A stretch of 64,000 nt of DNA from a virus, in the IMG/VR virus record IMGVR_UViG_3300018080_000152, positions 21,914 to 85,913 of that record. The stretch is one strand, 5' to 3'. The notes beneath the pieces are model-generated. The model had not been told where the DNA came from and did no database searches. It was given only the letters and a program-made list of their open reading frames with translations. The position numbers and the translations under genes are program-made. Of the stretch, positions 23,797-32,151 are shown one piece after another (positions within the stretch are counted from its first letter, which is position 1; each line of letters starts with the position of its first letter).

Positions 23797-24713
23797 TAGA
23801 AATCTCCATAGTTTACTTGGAAGCATGGCACTCCAGCTTCCTGTCTCCAGTAATCGACCATTTGATTACGGTCATCAAACACAACTACGACGTTGTATTT
23901 ACCCTTGACGTGTTCCTCATAGAGTTCGCCCTTAATGACAGCATCCTTACGATTGTCACCTTTGGCTCTCATGTATAGGTCGTCAAATTGAATCTTGTGT
24001 TTGTTTAAGAAGCGCAGCGTAGCATCTCTATATTCAGAGCTACGACCAGACATTGCTATTAAGCGCATGTCTGGATTCTCAATACGCAATGCGTATAGGA
24101 TAAGCAACAGAGGATGATTTGGTCTATCAATCTCGTCACAACGACTTGCGTCGTAAGGTGAACGGTCACCCATAATGGCAGCCGTGCCATCTAGGTCAAA
24201 GATAACACAGCCGGGCAATTCATTGCGCGCAAATTCCTCAAGGTCTAACTCGGGGATTGCACCCTTGGCGCTGTATTCACCGTCCGGTGACCATTGACGG
24301 GCCATCTTAATGATAACGTCAGCACCAACAGACTTTTCTCGCTTGAGGTCTCTTTCAATACATTCGTCCACGCTTGTATCAAAGGTTTTCACCTCAACCG
24401 TAACTGTGCAATTGTTTGCATCTCCAAAGTCCTCAACAAGACAGCGAATATCATCCTCGTGTTTTGGTGCTAAGTTGGTGTCATCAACAATAACGTTCTT
24501 ACCATCTCGTAAAGCCTCCCAAATGAGGGAGTTGCGCATTGTAAGAACAAACTTTTCGTTGCCCTTGCTCCACTTACCGCCGTCAATCATATCGCGCAGG
24601 TCGTCTTTGTTCACACGCTTATACGAACCTTGACTCTCAAGCACTTTTTGCTTTGCCCACGTAGACTTACCAGACGCAGGCAGTCCTTTCAGTATGATTA
24701 CTTTCCTAGCCAT
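23796..24713 (-). CDS. pseT: polynucleotide 5'-kinase / 3'-phosphatase
   Basis: This 305-residue protein has two domains. The N-terminal kinase has the P-loop ILKGLPASGKST and VDDTNL; the C-terminal HAD phosphatase has VIFDLDGTAAI, AMSGRSSEYR and VVVFDDRNQMVDYWR. This is the arrangement of T4 Pnkp, which heals tRNA ends cut by host nucleases by phosphorylating the 5' end and removing the 2',3'-phosphate. The RNA ligase gene lies 300 bases away, so a complete repair pair is encoded. Confidence 0.9.
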   Translation of the reverse strand: MARKVIILKGLPASGKSTWAKQKVLESQGSYKRVNKDDLRDMIDGGKWSKGNEKFVLTMRNSLIWEALRDGKNVIVDDTNLAPKHEDDIRCLVEDFGDANNCTVTVEVKTFDTSVDECIERDLKREKSVGADVIIKMARQWSPDGEYSAKGAIPELDLEEFARNELPGCVIFDLDGTAAIMGDRSPYDASRCDEIDRPNHPLLLILYALRIENPDMRLIAMSGRSSEYRDATLRFLNKHKIQFDDLYMRAKGDNRKDAVIKGELYEEHVKGKYNVVVVFDDRNQMVDYWRQEAGVPCFQVNYGDF

Positions 24714-25029
24714 TATAACTTTCTCCTATCTGCCGCAGTTCTGCTTGTGTTCCTGCGGCTAGTACAAATTTCCAGTTGCCGGGCGCAACCTGAAAAATCA
24801 TCAAACCAATTACGTCACCTTCGTTTTCTTGTAGCCACGCAAGCACGCTTTCATCCTTGGGTAAAATACCTTGTTCAAGAACCATATATGCGTTCAAAGC
24901 TCTTTGCGCGCTTGCCATCGTGTCAAGTTTTGCTGTTGTCAACGCTCCAATCATGAGCTTCTTAAAAGCATCAGCTTGGAACTCCAACAGTTTTTCTCGT
25001 GGCAAACTTAGCGCGCCTATGAGCCGCAT
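24706..25029 (-). CDS. hypothetical protein
   Basis: A 107-residue protein between the kinase and ligase genes. ATG 25029 has GGGGAG upstream and overlaps the end of the ligase gene. It is helical in the first two thirds (LEFQADAFKKLMIGALTTAKLDT) with a short beta tail. No domain recognised; genetic linkage to RNA repair is its only clue. Confidence 0.55.
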   Translation of the reverse strand: MRLIGALSLPREKLLEFQADAFKKLMIGALTTAKLDTMASAQRALNAYMVLEQGILPKDESVLAWLQENEGDVIGLMIFQVAPGNWKFVLAAGTQAELRQIGESYNG

Positions 25030-26147
25030 GACTGGTCTCCCCAAAAAGGCTTGGTCGCCTCTGGTCTAACCATTCGCCAGATGGTCTCTTTATATTCTTT
25101 ATTATCAAGCATCTGAAACATGACAGCCTTGTAGTCATAGTCCTTATACTTGATTGCTAATTGTTTACGTGTTAGAGGAGGATTACGCTTTGTAATCTCC
25201 TTGTTTATTACACCACTAACATGCATAAGAATATCCATGTAGGCTCTATGCAACTTATCTTGTGTCGCACGTACCCAGTCATAGAACTCGTCTGGAACTA
25301 GCTCCAAAAACTCGTCTATAGACTCATTGTTACGAAGCTTCCACCAAATGTCACGCGCTGTAACATTGGTGATAATGCGATGCAACCGTAGGTATTCCTC
25401 AAACTTAATCTTGACACGAAGTCCGTTATCAAATCTGACTACGTACCCCTCGGCTTCGCAACCCATTTGTTGATTTAACACTTCATCAAAATTGGTGAAG
25501 TGGAATTCTTGTCGGGTTAGCCCACCGTCTTGCGCCCAAGCGTCAATACCTTCTTGAACGTCTTCTCCTGTATCGTTGTCTAAACAAGTAAGCAGGAAAA
25601 GCTGGTCCAGGTCACCATAGTCAACAACTATGCGGTTCTCTGGATATACGATTTCAAAAATGTATGTGGTGTCTGGGCGAAAATCATGGTCCTTGAACTG
25701 TTGGATTAGCTCAGTAGCATGTACGGCCTGTGGAGACATAAACGACCCACGACTTGCTACATGTACTTTGCCGTCCCATAAGTACAGAGTACCCATAGAG
25801 CCATCGACTTTTTCTGTTGTGGTAAATCCACCCCTGTATAGTTCTTTGTACCGTAGCCCATACAGGTGATGCACATGATTGCGCAGTGTCTTGTATTGCT
25901 CAGGTGTAAAAAACTTAGGGAATGGACGTGCCACAACATTGTCGTGTTCGTCTAGAATGAGACCTCGACACGTGATGGTCTCTGGCGTCCAGTGCCAGTC
26001 GAATTGACACTGGGGCGTGTAATTGTATATGAATAGTGGGTATTCAGGGTGTTGTTTTACAGAAATATACCCTTCGTCAATTAGTTGACGTACCTTGTCC
26101 ATATCAAGTTGTAGTCCACACATGTTATCCAATCTCCAAATAAACAT
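25017..26147 (-). CDS. rnlA: RNA ligase, T4 Rnl1-like
   Basis: This 376-residue protein has the nucleotidyltransferase motif I EKVDGSMGTL, whose lysine is adenylated, ASRGSF downstream, FEIVYPENRIVVDYG (motif IIIa/IV region) and EGYVVRF followed by VKIKFEEYLRLH (motif V). The length and order fit T4 RNA ligase 1, which reseals cut tRNA anticodon loops after the kinase/phosphatase has healed the ends. AGGACATC precedes ATG 26147. Confidence 0.88.
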   Translation of the reverse strand: MFIWRLDNMCGLQLDMDKVRQLIDEGYISVKQHPEYPLFIYNYTPQCQFDWHWTPETITCRGLILDEHDNVVARPFPKFFTPEQYKTLRNHVHHLYGLRYKELYRGGFTTTEKVDGSMGTLYLWDGKVHVASRGSFMSPQAVHATELIQQFKDHDFRPDTTYIFEIVYPENRIVVDYGDLDQLFLLTCLDNDTGEDVQEGIDAWAQDGGLTRQEFHFTNFDEVLNQQMGCEAEGYVVRFDNGLRVKIKFEEYLRLHRIITNVTARDIWWKLRNNESIDEFLELVPDEFYDWVRATQDKLHRAYMDILMHVSGVINKEITKRNPPLTRKQLAIKYKDYDYKAVMFQMLDNKEYKETIWRMVRPEATKPFWGDQSCGS

Positions 26148-26219
26148 CTTTTTGATGTCCTATGTATTGCAATGTTCGGCAATTAACTTACATATTAGAG
26201 CACAATATATTACCGTGGA

Positions 26220-28691
26220 TTAGAGGCACTTAGACCAACCACAGGCTGTACACTTAACACAGCCTTCCTGTCTTATAACCGAATCTCCATGAATATTACA
26301 TTCGGGGCATTGTTCACCCTCTTTGGTGCCATCAGGTATGTACTTCTTCAATACACGAGCTACACCACGAGCGAAACTGTTCATTTCCTTGCTCTCACCA
26401 ACCTTTTCCAACTGCTGTACTACCCTGTGCATGTCTGCGCCTTCACGTAGCGACAGCGAAGTCAACCTTGTGACAATCTCTTCCATCTCTGTTGTAGATG
26501 CCGTTATGGGCGACAGGTGTTCGTCGGTTCCATCGAAGTGAACAATGTAGAAATTCTTGCGCTTGCGTGTAATACTGCCTGTCTTGACACTCTTGGGAAT
26601 AAACCCGTTCTTGCCAGCGAATACCTCGTAAGGTCTGCCGTCAATTAGGCCAACCAACACGAAATAACTCTGCCCCTTAACGGACGTATGATGAACTTCA
26701 CACTTAACTATGCGCGGCCTTACGTCTATTATAGCACCGTTAGCGGATTTGTCAAGAGCCTTTTTGTCTAAAATCACGCCATCTCTACAGCCCTTGCGGT
26801 AGACCGTGATTCCTTTGCAGCCTTTCTTCCAGGCCGCTTCATATATCACCTTTACGTCTTCAACAGTAGCCTCAGCCGGTAAGTTGATGGTACTACTAAT
26901 AGCATGGTCTACATGTTGTTGGGCGGCAGCTTGTAGTTCTACTCGCTGTTGCCAGTCTAAGTCTTCCGCACAATTGTCAAACCACGGGGATTCAGTCAGA
27001 CATTTCTTGCCAGTAATGTCGAGCCATCGTTGTACTTGTGGGTGTTTAACGGAAAACTCCATCCAGTTATCACCATTGTCGTCGATAAAGTCAGAGCGGA
27101 AACCATCATCTCCTGGGTTGCCTTTCTTACGACGCACGCTAGACATGAAGTACAGTGGTTCAATACTAGACGTAGTTTGTGTTAACATACTAACAGAGCC
27201 ACCCGGCGCAGTAGTTAGAAGACCAATGTTTCTACGGCCATATTGACACATGTTTTCCATAAGGTCTTGACCATAAATAACTGTTCCGTCTTCAAACTCA
27301 ACTTTTTCTTTACGAATACGTTGGAAAAATGGACACTCTTTTTCTAGTTGTTCGTCGAAGATTGGGAATGGACCCAATGTCTCTGCCATTTCAATTGAAG
27401 CTGCATAACATCCGAATTTGAGTGTTCTATATACTCGTTCGGTGAAATCGATGGCATCTTGGCTTCCATAAGCAATTCTGAGTGAGGCAATCGTGTCACC
27501 CAAGGCTGTAATCCCAGTTCCGGTACGACGCCCAGTCTCACAACTCTTATGTATCCTTTTCCACATGGCGAGTTCTCGGCTTTTAATTTCATCTGACTCC
27601 AAATCATTTGTAATTTTGTCGATAATCCTGTCGATACATTCAAGTTCAAGGTCCACGATATCATCATGCAAACGTTGCGCAATCTTACTATAGTCATAAA
27701 ATTTTCTCCAGTTGAAAGACGCACTGTCTGTAAATGCATCATCCACAAAACCCATAAGATTAAGCAAGAGAAGCCTGCATGAGTCAAGGACTGAGAGTGG
27801 TAGTTCACTACATGGATTTGTAGACACCGTCTTAAAGCCATAGGCGGCATAGCAATCTGCGGGACTTTCAGATATGATGCGGTCCCAAAAAAGAAGTCCA
27901 GGCTCGGCATTAGAGTGAGCGTTTTCAACTATGGTGTTCCATACTTGTCTAGCGCTAACGTATCCACAATGATGTGTTTTACCCGATAGGTCTGTCCATC
28001 TTTGTTCATATTCTTTGTCGCTAGCAACTGCCTGTAAAAACTCGTCAGATAAACGAATGGAGATATTGGCTCCAGTCACCTTGGTTTTGTCTGCCTTGCA
28101 ATACGCAAATTCCTCTACATCAGGATGGTGAACGTCCAGTGTGAGCATAAGAGCACCACGGCGTCCATCTTGTCCAACTTCTCTTACAGAATTAGAGAAG
28201 CGGTGAGCAAAGCATACAGGACCAGTGCTACTGCGAGAAGAATTGTTTGTTGAGGTTCCGTTGGGTCGTAGGAAGGATATATCTGTGCCACAGCCTCCCC
28301 TCCTCTTGCTAATTTGTACTATTTGTTCATCAGTCCACATGATGCCACCATATGAATCCAATGGTGGGTCAATGACATAACAATTACTGAGTGTGATGAA
28401 ACTTGGATTATCGATTCCGTACATGGAACCACCTTGAGGAACAATATATTTGAACCTATCTATGTATCCAAATATTTCCTCTTGTGTTAAACCTGCATCT
28501 CCATACTTAGTTTTTTCAACACGAGCTAGCGCAGACGCAATTCTATTATGCATGTCTGCTGGAGTAAGCTCAACTAGCTTCTTATCACTATTTCTTAACG
28601 CATACTTGTCTACAAAAACTTTTGCCGCTAATTCATCACCACCAAAATACTCAATACTTTCTTTCAACGCACGTTTATATGTATATGTCAT
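26220..28691 (-). CDS. nrdJ: ribonucleotide reductase, class II (B12-dependent)
   Basis: This 823-residue protein has LSNCYVIDPPLDS (first redox cysteine), GGCGTDISFLRP, NPCSELPL (the N-x-C-x-E active-site pair) and a C-terminal zinc ribbon, CPECNIHGDS then CTACGWSKCL. No separate radical-generating subunit or NrdB is nearby, which fits the single-subunit adenosylcobalamin-dependent NrdJ type. It makes deoxynucleotides from ribonucleotides. A perfect promoter for the RNA-repair genes lies inside its coding sequence at 26728-26755. Confidence 0.88.
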   Translation of the reverse strand: MTYTYKRALKESIEYFGGDELAAKVFVDKYALRNSDKKLVELTPADMHNRIASALARVEKTKYGDAGLTQEEIFGYIDRFKYIVPQGGSMYGIDNPSFITLSNCYVIDPPLDSYGGIMWTDEQIVQISKRRGGCGTDISFLRPNGTSTNNSSRSSTGPVCFAHRFSNSVREVGQDGRRGALMLTLDVHHPDVEEFAYCKADKTKVTGANISIRLSDEFLQAVASDKEYEQRWTDLSGKTHHCGYVSARQVWNTIVENAHSNAEPGLLFWDRIISESPADCYAAYGFKTVSTNPCSELPLSVLDSCRLLLLNLMGFVDDAFTDSASFNWRKFYDYSKIAQRLHDDIVDLELECIDRIIDKITNDLESDEIKSRELAMWKRIHKSCETGRRTGTGITALGDTIASLRIAYGSQDAIDFTERVYRTLKFGCYAASIEMAETLGPFPIFDEQLEKECPFFQRIRKEKVEFEDGTVIYGQDLMENMCQYGRRNIGLLTTAPGGSVSMLTQTTSSIEPLYFMSSVRRKKGNPGDDGFRSDFIDDNGDNWMEFSVKHPQVQRWLDITGKKCLTESPWFDNCAEDLDWQQRVELQAAAQQHVDHAISSTINLPAEATVEDVKVIYEAAWKKGCKGITVYRKGCRDGVILDKKALDKSANGAIIDVRPRIVKCEVHHTSVKGQSYFVLVGLIDGRPYEVFAGKNGFIPKSVKTGSITRKRKNFYIVHFDGTDEHLSPITASTTEMEEIVTRLTSLSLREGADMHRVVQQLEKVGESKEMNSFARGVARVLKKYIPDGTKEGEQCPECNIHGDSVIRQEGCVKCTACGWSKCL
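26728..26755 (-). promoter_or_regulatory. promoter inside the nrdJ coding sequence
   Basis: TTGACA, 16 bases and TATAAT, all perfect, with GTGC before the minus-10 (extended TGC). It lies about 500 bases before the nrdJ stop and faces the RNA ligase and kinase genes, in the same format as the intergenic promoters. Confidence 0.6.
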
Positions 28692-28720
28692 TTACTTATT
28701 TCTCCACCCAAATTGTTTTA

Positions 28721-29278
28721 CTACGAAAGCGGTGTAAAGTCTACTCTTCGCACACACACCCGGTCCCTAACTAAAAATTGGGCCACTTCCATTTCCGTCT
28801 CACGGCCCTGTGAGTTTGTCGTTAATCGACTATCATTAACATACACCACTTCTGCTATTCCGGCTATAACACAATTTGAAAAACACGAAAGACATGGTTC
28901 GTGTGTTACGTAGATAGTAGCACCACGGGGGCGGTGCTCACAATTGAGTAGAGCATTCAGCTCTGCATGAATTACCCATGTGTGTTTGTCTGGTCTAATG
29001 TTTGGTATTAAACTGTCGTCTATACCTGGCATCCAACCATTATAACCAACACTAAGAATGTGTTTGTTCTTATCAACAATTACAGCCCCGCACTGAGTCT
29101 CAGAGTCGGGGCTGCGTTTGGCTATATCATGCGCTATCTGTAAGAAGGTTGCGTCCCAAGAGGGTCGTTTGTGAGGCGCATGTTTTTTTGACATTTCCAA
29201 TAGGAGGTTAATAGCTTCGTCGGACAGATTTTCGTGTTTTAAGTGACTGTATAGATTCTGTATCTTGTCCATGGTCAT
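28721..29278 (-). CDS. dCMP deaminase
   Basis: This 185-residue protein carries the zinc motif of deoxycytidylate deaminases: HAELNALLNC and, about 25 residues on, HEPCLSCFSNCVIAG. It also has QCGAVIVDKNKHILSVGYNG and a second histidine-containing N-terminal region. It converts dCMP to dUMP, the substrate of ThyX encoded at 33981-34934. The start overlaps the small basic protein gene. Confidence 0.88.
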   Translation of the reverse strand: MTMDKIQNLYSHLKHENLSDEAINLLLEMSKKHAPHKRPSWDATFLQIAHDIAKRSPDSETQCGAVIVDKNKHILSVGYNGWMPGIDDSLIPNIRPDKHTWVIHAELNALLNCEHRPRGATIYVTHEPCLSCFSNCVIAGIAEVVYVNDSRLTTNSQGRETEMEVAQFLVRDRVCVRRVDFTPLS

Positions 29279-29372
29279 CTGCCGTGTAATTCCTGTTGAC
29301 TTTTTGGCTGCCGCCCTTGCGACGTTGCTTACGGTGTCGCTTGCGGTCTTCTCGCCTGTATGTTCTACCCAT
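29208..29372 (-). CDS. small basic protein
   Basis: An ATG at 29372 overlaps the stop of the gene upstream and opens a 54-codon frame that runs 70 bases into the dCMP deaminase gene. The product is very rich in arginine and lysine (RREDRKRHRKQRRKGG), so it could bind nucleic acid. The frame fills an otherwise empty 87-base gap. The ribosome-binding site is weak; it may be a chance frame. Confidence 0.4.
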   Translation of the reverse strand: MGRTYRREDRKRHRKQRRKGGSQKVNRNYTADDHGQDTESIQSLKTRKSVRRSY

Positions 29373-29592
29373 CTTCTTGCTCTAATTCTTTTCGTTCTTT
29401 GTCAACAGCCTTCTTGACACAGTGACAAACAACTTTAGATTGTGTCCATTCAGTAGCGTCTTTGTGTCGTGTATCCATCATGAGATAGCCACGACCATAA
29501 CACTTACATTTTTTACTTGCGTAGAACACCAACAAGTGTGGATTTTCTAGAATATCATTAAGACGTTGGCTCCGCGTCAATTTCTTCTCCAT
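29365..29592 (-). CDS. cysteine-rich small protein
   Basis: A 75-residue protein with CKCYGRGY near residue 29 and CHC near residue 57, plausible zinc ligands of the DnaJ-like C-x-C-x-G-x-G type. Basic at both ends. The ATG lies 35 bases inside the upstream gene. No specific function can be named. Confidence 0.5.
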   Translation of the reverse strand: MEKKLTRSQRLNDILENPHLLVFYASKKCKCYGRGYLMMDTRHKDATEWTQSKVVCHCVKKAVDKERKELEQEDG

Positions 29593-29908
29593 CTTTTGCT
29601 CCTAACATTGTTCCGTCTAGTAAAGCTGGTGCTTCTACTACATCTTCTACAACAATTTCTTCGTTGTTGACTATATTGGTTTCTTCTTCCAGTTTTTCAA
29701 TGCGTACATTACCAAAAGCTCTAAAAACTTCTTGGGCTACACCGGGAATAACACTGCCATCAGGCATGATAATATTACAATATCCGAATTCATTTTTCTG
29801 TATGTAATCTACCGGATGAACACTTCCAGACGCAAAAGGTACAAGTGTTTCTTGTCCATCAAATTCAACTTGTAAGTTCATATTTTTCAAAAATCTTACT
29901 GAACCCAT
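29558..29908 (-). CDS. hypothetical protein, paralogue of 29920-30231
   Basis: This 116-residue protein begins GSVRFLKNMNLQV and contains VDYIQKNEFGYCNIIMPDGS followed by IPGVAQEVFRA. The neighbour at 29920-30231 has the same order: SVRFLAS, IYTVEQYQRHQDGKLDLHFPDTSPLAGVANRIE. The two are probably a tandem duplication of a small beta domain. The C-terminal third is acidic. Function unknown. Confidence 0.55.
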   Translation of the reverse strand: MGSVRFLKNMNLQVEFDGQETLVPFASGSVHPVDYIQKNEFGYCNIIMPDGSVIPGVAQEVFRAFGNVRIEKLEEETNIVNNEEIVVEDVVEAPALLDGTMLGAKDGEEIDAEPTS

Positions 29909-29919
29909 ATGTATTTCCC

Positions 29920-30231
29920 CTATTGTTTCTTGTTTTTACCGCAGCTTCCACATCCACCAGAAGCTTTTTTCTTAGCTATGGCCTGTGGAACAACTAGTTC
30001 ACAATAATCTGGCTCAATACGATTAGCAACACCGGCCAACGGAGATGTATCGGGAAAGTGCAAATCCAACTTACCATCTTGATGGCGTTGATATTGCTCT
30101 ACTGTGTAGATGTCGCCAACCTTGACTGGTTTCTGCGCCTGAGATACAACAAGCTGTCCTGTTTCATCATCAATAGTTGTTTGAACAATTGTGATTATGA
30201 AGCTTGCTAAAAATCTAACACTTATAGACAT
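29920..30231 (-). CDS. hypothetical protein, paralogue of 29558-29908
   Basis: A 103-residue protein with the same small-domain pattern as its downstream neighbour, and a distinct C-terminal tail ending GGCGSCGKNKKQ whose cysteines could bind metal or form a disulfide. It is the last protein gene before the tRNA-Leu/Glu cluster. Confidence 0.55.
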   Translation of the reverse strand: MSISVRFLASFIITIVQTTIDDETGQLVVSQAQKPVKVGDIYTVEQYQRHQDGKLDLHFPDTSPLAGVANRIEPDYCELVVPQAIAKKKASGGCGSCGKNKKQ

Positions 30232-30261
30232 AATTATCTTTCATTGAACCATAAAAAAAAG

Positions 30262-30344
30262 TAGCGCTGGTGGGAGTCGAACCCACATGGTCAAAGACCA
30301 CGACTTTTTGAAAGTCGCGCGTATACCGGTTCCGCCACAGCGCC
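30262..30344 (-). tRNA. tRNA-Leu(CAA)
   Basis: Acceptor stem GGCGCTG/CAGCGCT, anticodon stem CGACT/AGTCG with loop TTCAAAA (anticodon CAA), a long variable arm and a GTTCGACTC T-loop fit class II tRNA-Leu. CCA is not encoded; the discriminator A is followed by CTTTTTTTT, which probably ends transcription. Confidence 0.9.
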
Positions 30345-30349
30345 ATAAG

Positions 30350-30421
30350 TACCCCCAGCGGGAGTCGAACCCGCATCGCAACCTTGAGAGGGTTGTATCC
30401 TTACCGTTAGACGATAGGGGC
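30350..30421 (-). tRNA. tRNA-Glu(CTC)
   Basis: Anticodon stem CAACC/GGTTG with loop CTCTCAA gives anticodon CTC, reading GAG. The acceptor GCCCCTA pairs with TGGGGGT through two wobble pairs. No encoded CCA; CTT follows the discriminator. Confidence 0.85.
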
Positions 30422-30488
30422 ACAGCGGTAGTTTTGCTTCTTTGGTGTATAAACACCACTCACAGGTGACCAGGACTCCTACCGCTGT
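30422..30488. other. unidentified structured element in the tRNA cluster
   Basis: A perfect 10-base inverted repeat, ACAGCGGTAG (30422-30431) with CTACCGCTGT (30479-30488), encloses a palindrome GGTGTATAAACACC. It has tRNA-like size and a closed outer stem but no T-loop, so it is not a normal tRNA. It may be a decayed tRNA or a small RNA. Confidence 0.35.
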
Positions 30489-30540
30489 ACTGTAGACATC
30501 ACATGTGTGAGCCATTCAGTCTGCGAGTCCTCAAGTCAAG

Positions 30541-30613
30541 TGGTGCGCCCAGGAGTCGAGCCTGGATTATTAGCTTATGAAGCTAACGAGGCCACCCGGC
30601 CTTCCCACGCACA
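30541..30613 (-). tRNA. tRNA(CAT), possible initiator Met
   Basis: Anticodon stem TTAGC/GCTAA with loop TTCATAA gives CAT. If the discriminator is A followed by CTT, as in the other tRNAs here, position 1 (T) faces position 72 (C) unpaired, a feature of initiator tRNA. The three G-C pairs usual in the initiator anticodon stem are absent, so elongator Met or Ile(CAT) remains possible. Confidence 0.75.
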
Positions 30614-30615
30614 AG

Positions 30616-30684
30616 TAGCGACGGGCGGAATTGAACCGCCTAAACATCCGTATGAAAGATGCGTGATTACCAAATCACGTCGCC
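30616..30684 (-). tRNA. tRNA(CAT), Met or Ile2
   Basis: Acceptor GGCGACG/CGTCGCT, anticodon stem CATCT/GGATG with loop TTCATAC (anticodon CAT), T-arm GGCGG/CCGCC. It is rather short (69 nt). Its 5' end overlaps the stop of the protein gene at 30675-30878. CTT follows the discriminator. Confidence 0.8.
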
Positions 30685-30878
30685 TCTTCAAGTTCATGTT
30701 CTTCATAATGACCGATTGAACCGTCTTCGTGTTCTACTTCAAATGTCAACCCATGTGAGTTATGTTCCTTCACAACCGTTCCCTCGACACCCCACTTTCT
30801 ACTAAGTAAAGCTGCGGCGGTCCAATCGGTCGCTTGAGGTTCACATTTGATAGTTCGCACTCTTTGTCCACATTGCAT
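30675..30878 (-). CDS. hypothetical protein
   Basis: A 67-residue acidic protein (GTVVKEHNSHGLTFEVEHEDGS) whose last codons overlap the 5' end of the adjacent tRNA by 10 bases. It looks like a small beta barrel. It lies within the tRNA cluster, between tRNA(CAT) and tRNA-Thr. No family recognised. Confidence 0.5.
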   Translation of the reverse strand: MQCGQRVRTIKCEPQATDWTAAALLSRKWGVEGTVVKEHNSHGLTFEVEHEDGSIGHYEEHELEEAT

Positions 30879-30906
30879 GTCATATTCCCTTATTGATATT
30901 AAAAAG

Positions 30907-30976
30907 AGCCTCTTGTGAGAATCGAACTCACCCTAGCGCATTACAAGTGCGCCGTCGTCAGCCAGAGCGAAGAGGC
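30907..30976 (-). tRNA. tRNA-Thr(TGT)
   Basis: Acceptor GCCTCTT/AAGAGGC, anticodon stem GCGCA/TGCGC with loop CTTGTAA (anticodon TGT), T-loop TTCGATT. Discriminator T followed by CTTTTT. A T-arm-like hairpin (GGCGGG/CCCGCC) lies just upstream at about 30979-30997. Confidence 0.88.
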
Positions 30977-31007
30977 AATGGCGGGATTTTCACCCGCCGC
31001 GTATTCT

Positions 31008-31035
31008 ATTATACACCGAAATTACGGATTGTCAA
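31008..31035 (-). promoter_or_regulatory. promoter of the first tRNA cluster
   Basis: TTGACA, 16 bases, GGTG and TATAAT. The minus-35 lies in the last codons of the membrane protein gene at 31022-31447; the transcript would start about 25 nt before tRNA-Thr. Confidence 0.75.
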
Positions 31036-31447
31036 CCGCCACCACGGCATATTTTTTTGCAACATCAATTTGAAGCTGCAATATTTTGTCTAACAGGGCT
31101 TTTTGCTCCTGTCGTTGCTCGTGTAATTCTCTTTTCACTTCATCAAGTTTTTCAACTATAGCCTTGTCAGAACTGGCTTGTCTAGCAGTATGTGTATCTA
31201 GAGCAGTTCTAACTTTAATAACTTCATCATGTGCTGTAGTTTTAACCTCATGAACAATATTAACCATGTCATTATACCCAGCATTAGCACCTGATGCTTG
31301 GCTAGAGGCATATACAACAAGGGCAAGAAACACACTAAGCACGCCCATAAATAAACCACCAACATATCTAATGCTCCGAGTACGAGCATCGCATGCTTCT
31401 TTGGTGATGTATGGACATTCTGGTATTGTGTCATTTTTCTTTGCCAT
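31022..31447 (-). CDS. membrane protein with one transmembrane helix and coiled coil
   Basis: A 141-residue protein with a cytoplasmic-looking N-terminus, one hydrophobic helix (YVGGLFMGVLSVFLALVVYA) near residues 28-47 and a long charged, probably coiled-coil, region. The size and topology resemble phage lysis accessory (spanin or holin-like) proteins, but no lysis cassette is nearby, so this is only a possibility. Its 3' end carries the promoter for the tRNA cluster. Confidence 0.6.
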   Translation of the reverse strand: MAKKNDTIPECPYITKEACDARTRSIRYVGGLFMGVLSVFLALVVYASSQASGANAGYNDMVNIVHEVKTTAHDEVIKVRTALDTHTARQASSDKAIVEKLDEVKRELHEQRQEQKALLDKILQLQIDVAKKYAVVAVDNP

Positions 31448-31496
31448 AGCAATTACCCTTCTTTATAGTAGGTTTAATGAGAAAAAACGCTACTCA

Positions 31497-32063
31497 TTAA
31501 CCAGTCTTAGATGGGATTGCTGTGTCAACTGGCACCTTACCCGTTGGCAATGTGGTTACATTACCTGGAAGTGCGCGGGTTGCTCTTGTGTGACTTGCAC
31601 CAAAGTTATCATCACTGGTACTTGAGGAGATAATTCCTCCAGTTGTGTAGTACCAATTTGTGATAATAAGAGTCTTACGTGTCAGCAACGTGTGCGGATT
31701 GCGAATCTGCATTGGGTTGCCTGCACTTCTCAAGCCAGTGTATGCTACGCCAGCCAATGTGGTTGTAATATTTCCACCCTTGACGATGTAGTTGCCAGCA
31801 TCCATGACAGCAAATTGACGACCAGAAAATACTTCTGCCGTACCCACATTTGCTTTGGTTGCAGCAGATGCACCAGTTGCATTGTAAGGCTTTGGTTGCT
31901 TTTCACGACCAGCGCCAGTAATTGTCATATCTGGAGCATTAGTCACTGTGTCATTGGTGGTCTCAATGTTACCACCCATTAGAACGGTTGCGCCATTGTC
32001 ACGTCGGGCATTTGCGGTAATCGCCTTGCCCCACATACTAGTATCAGCAGGATTTTGAGCCAT
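31497..32063 (-). CDS. hypothetical Thr/Ala/Gly-rich protein
   Basis: This 188-residue protein (ATG 32063, AAGGTG upstream) is rich in small and polar residues (GGNIETTNDTVTNAPDMTITGAG), with a beta-repeat look like virion decoration or adhesion proteins. There is no signal peptide. It stands alone with its own promoter-like element. A structural role is a guess from composition. Confidence 0.5.
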   Translation of the reverse strand: MAQNPADTSMWGKAITANARRDNGATVLMGGNIETTNDTVTNAPDMTITGAGREKQPKPYNATGASAATKANVGTAEVFSGRQFAVMDAGNYIVKGGNITTTLAGVAYTGLRSAGNPMQIRNPHTLLTRKTLIITNWYYTTGGIISSSTSDDNFGASHTRATRALPGNVTTLPTGKVPVDTAIPSKTG

Positions 32064-32138
32064 AATATTCACCTTTTTTCGTTGGCTTCAAATCCATGTC
32101 CATTTATTCCCACAATACGATTCCATTTTTCCTACAAG

Positions 32139-32150
32139 ATTATACACCAA
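32139..32150 (-). promoter_or_regulatory. TTTGGTGTATAAT element
   Basis: TATAAT at 32139-32144, preceded by TTTGGTG, without a recognisable TTGACA. It overlaps the stop region of the sigma-like gene and faces the gene at 31497-32063. It may be a second promoter class. Confidence 0.4.
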
Positions 32151-32151
32151 A

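Noticed and set aside
30424-30486. A further tRNA in the first cluster
   Set aside because: It has a closing stem but no T-loop or seven-base anticodon loop, so it was listed only as an unidentified structured element.
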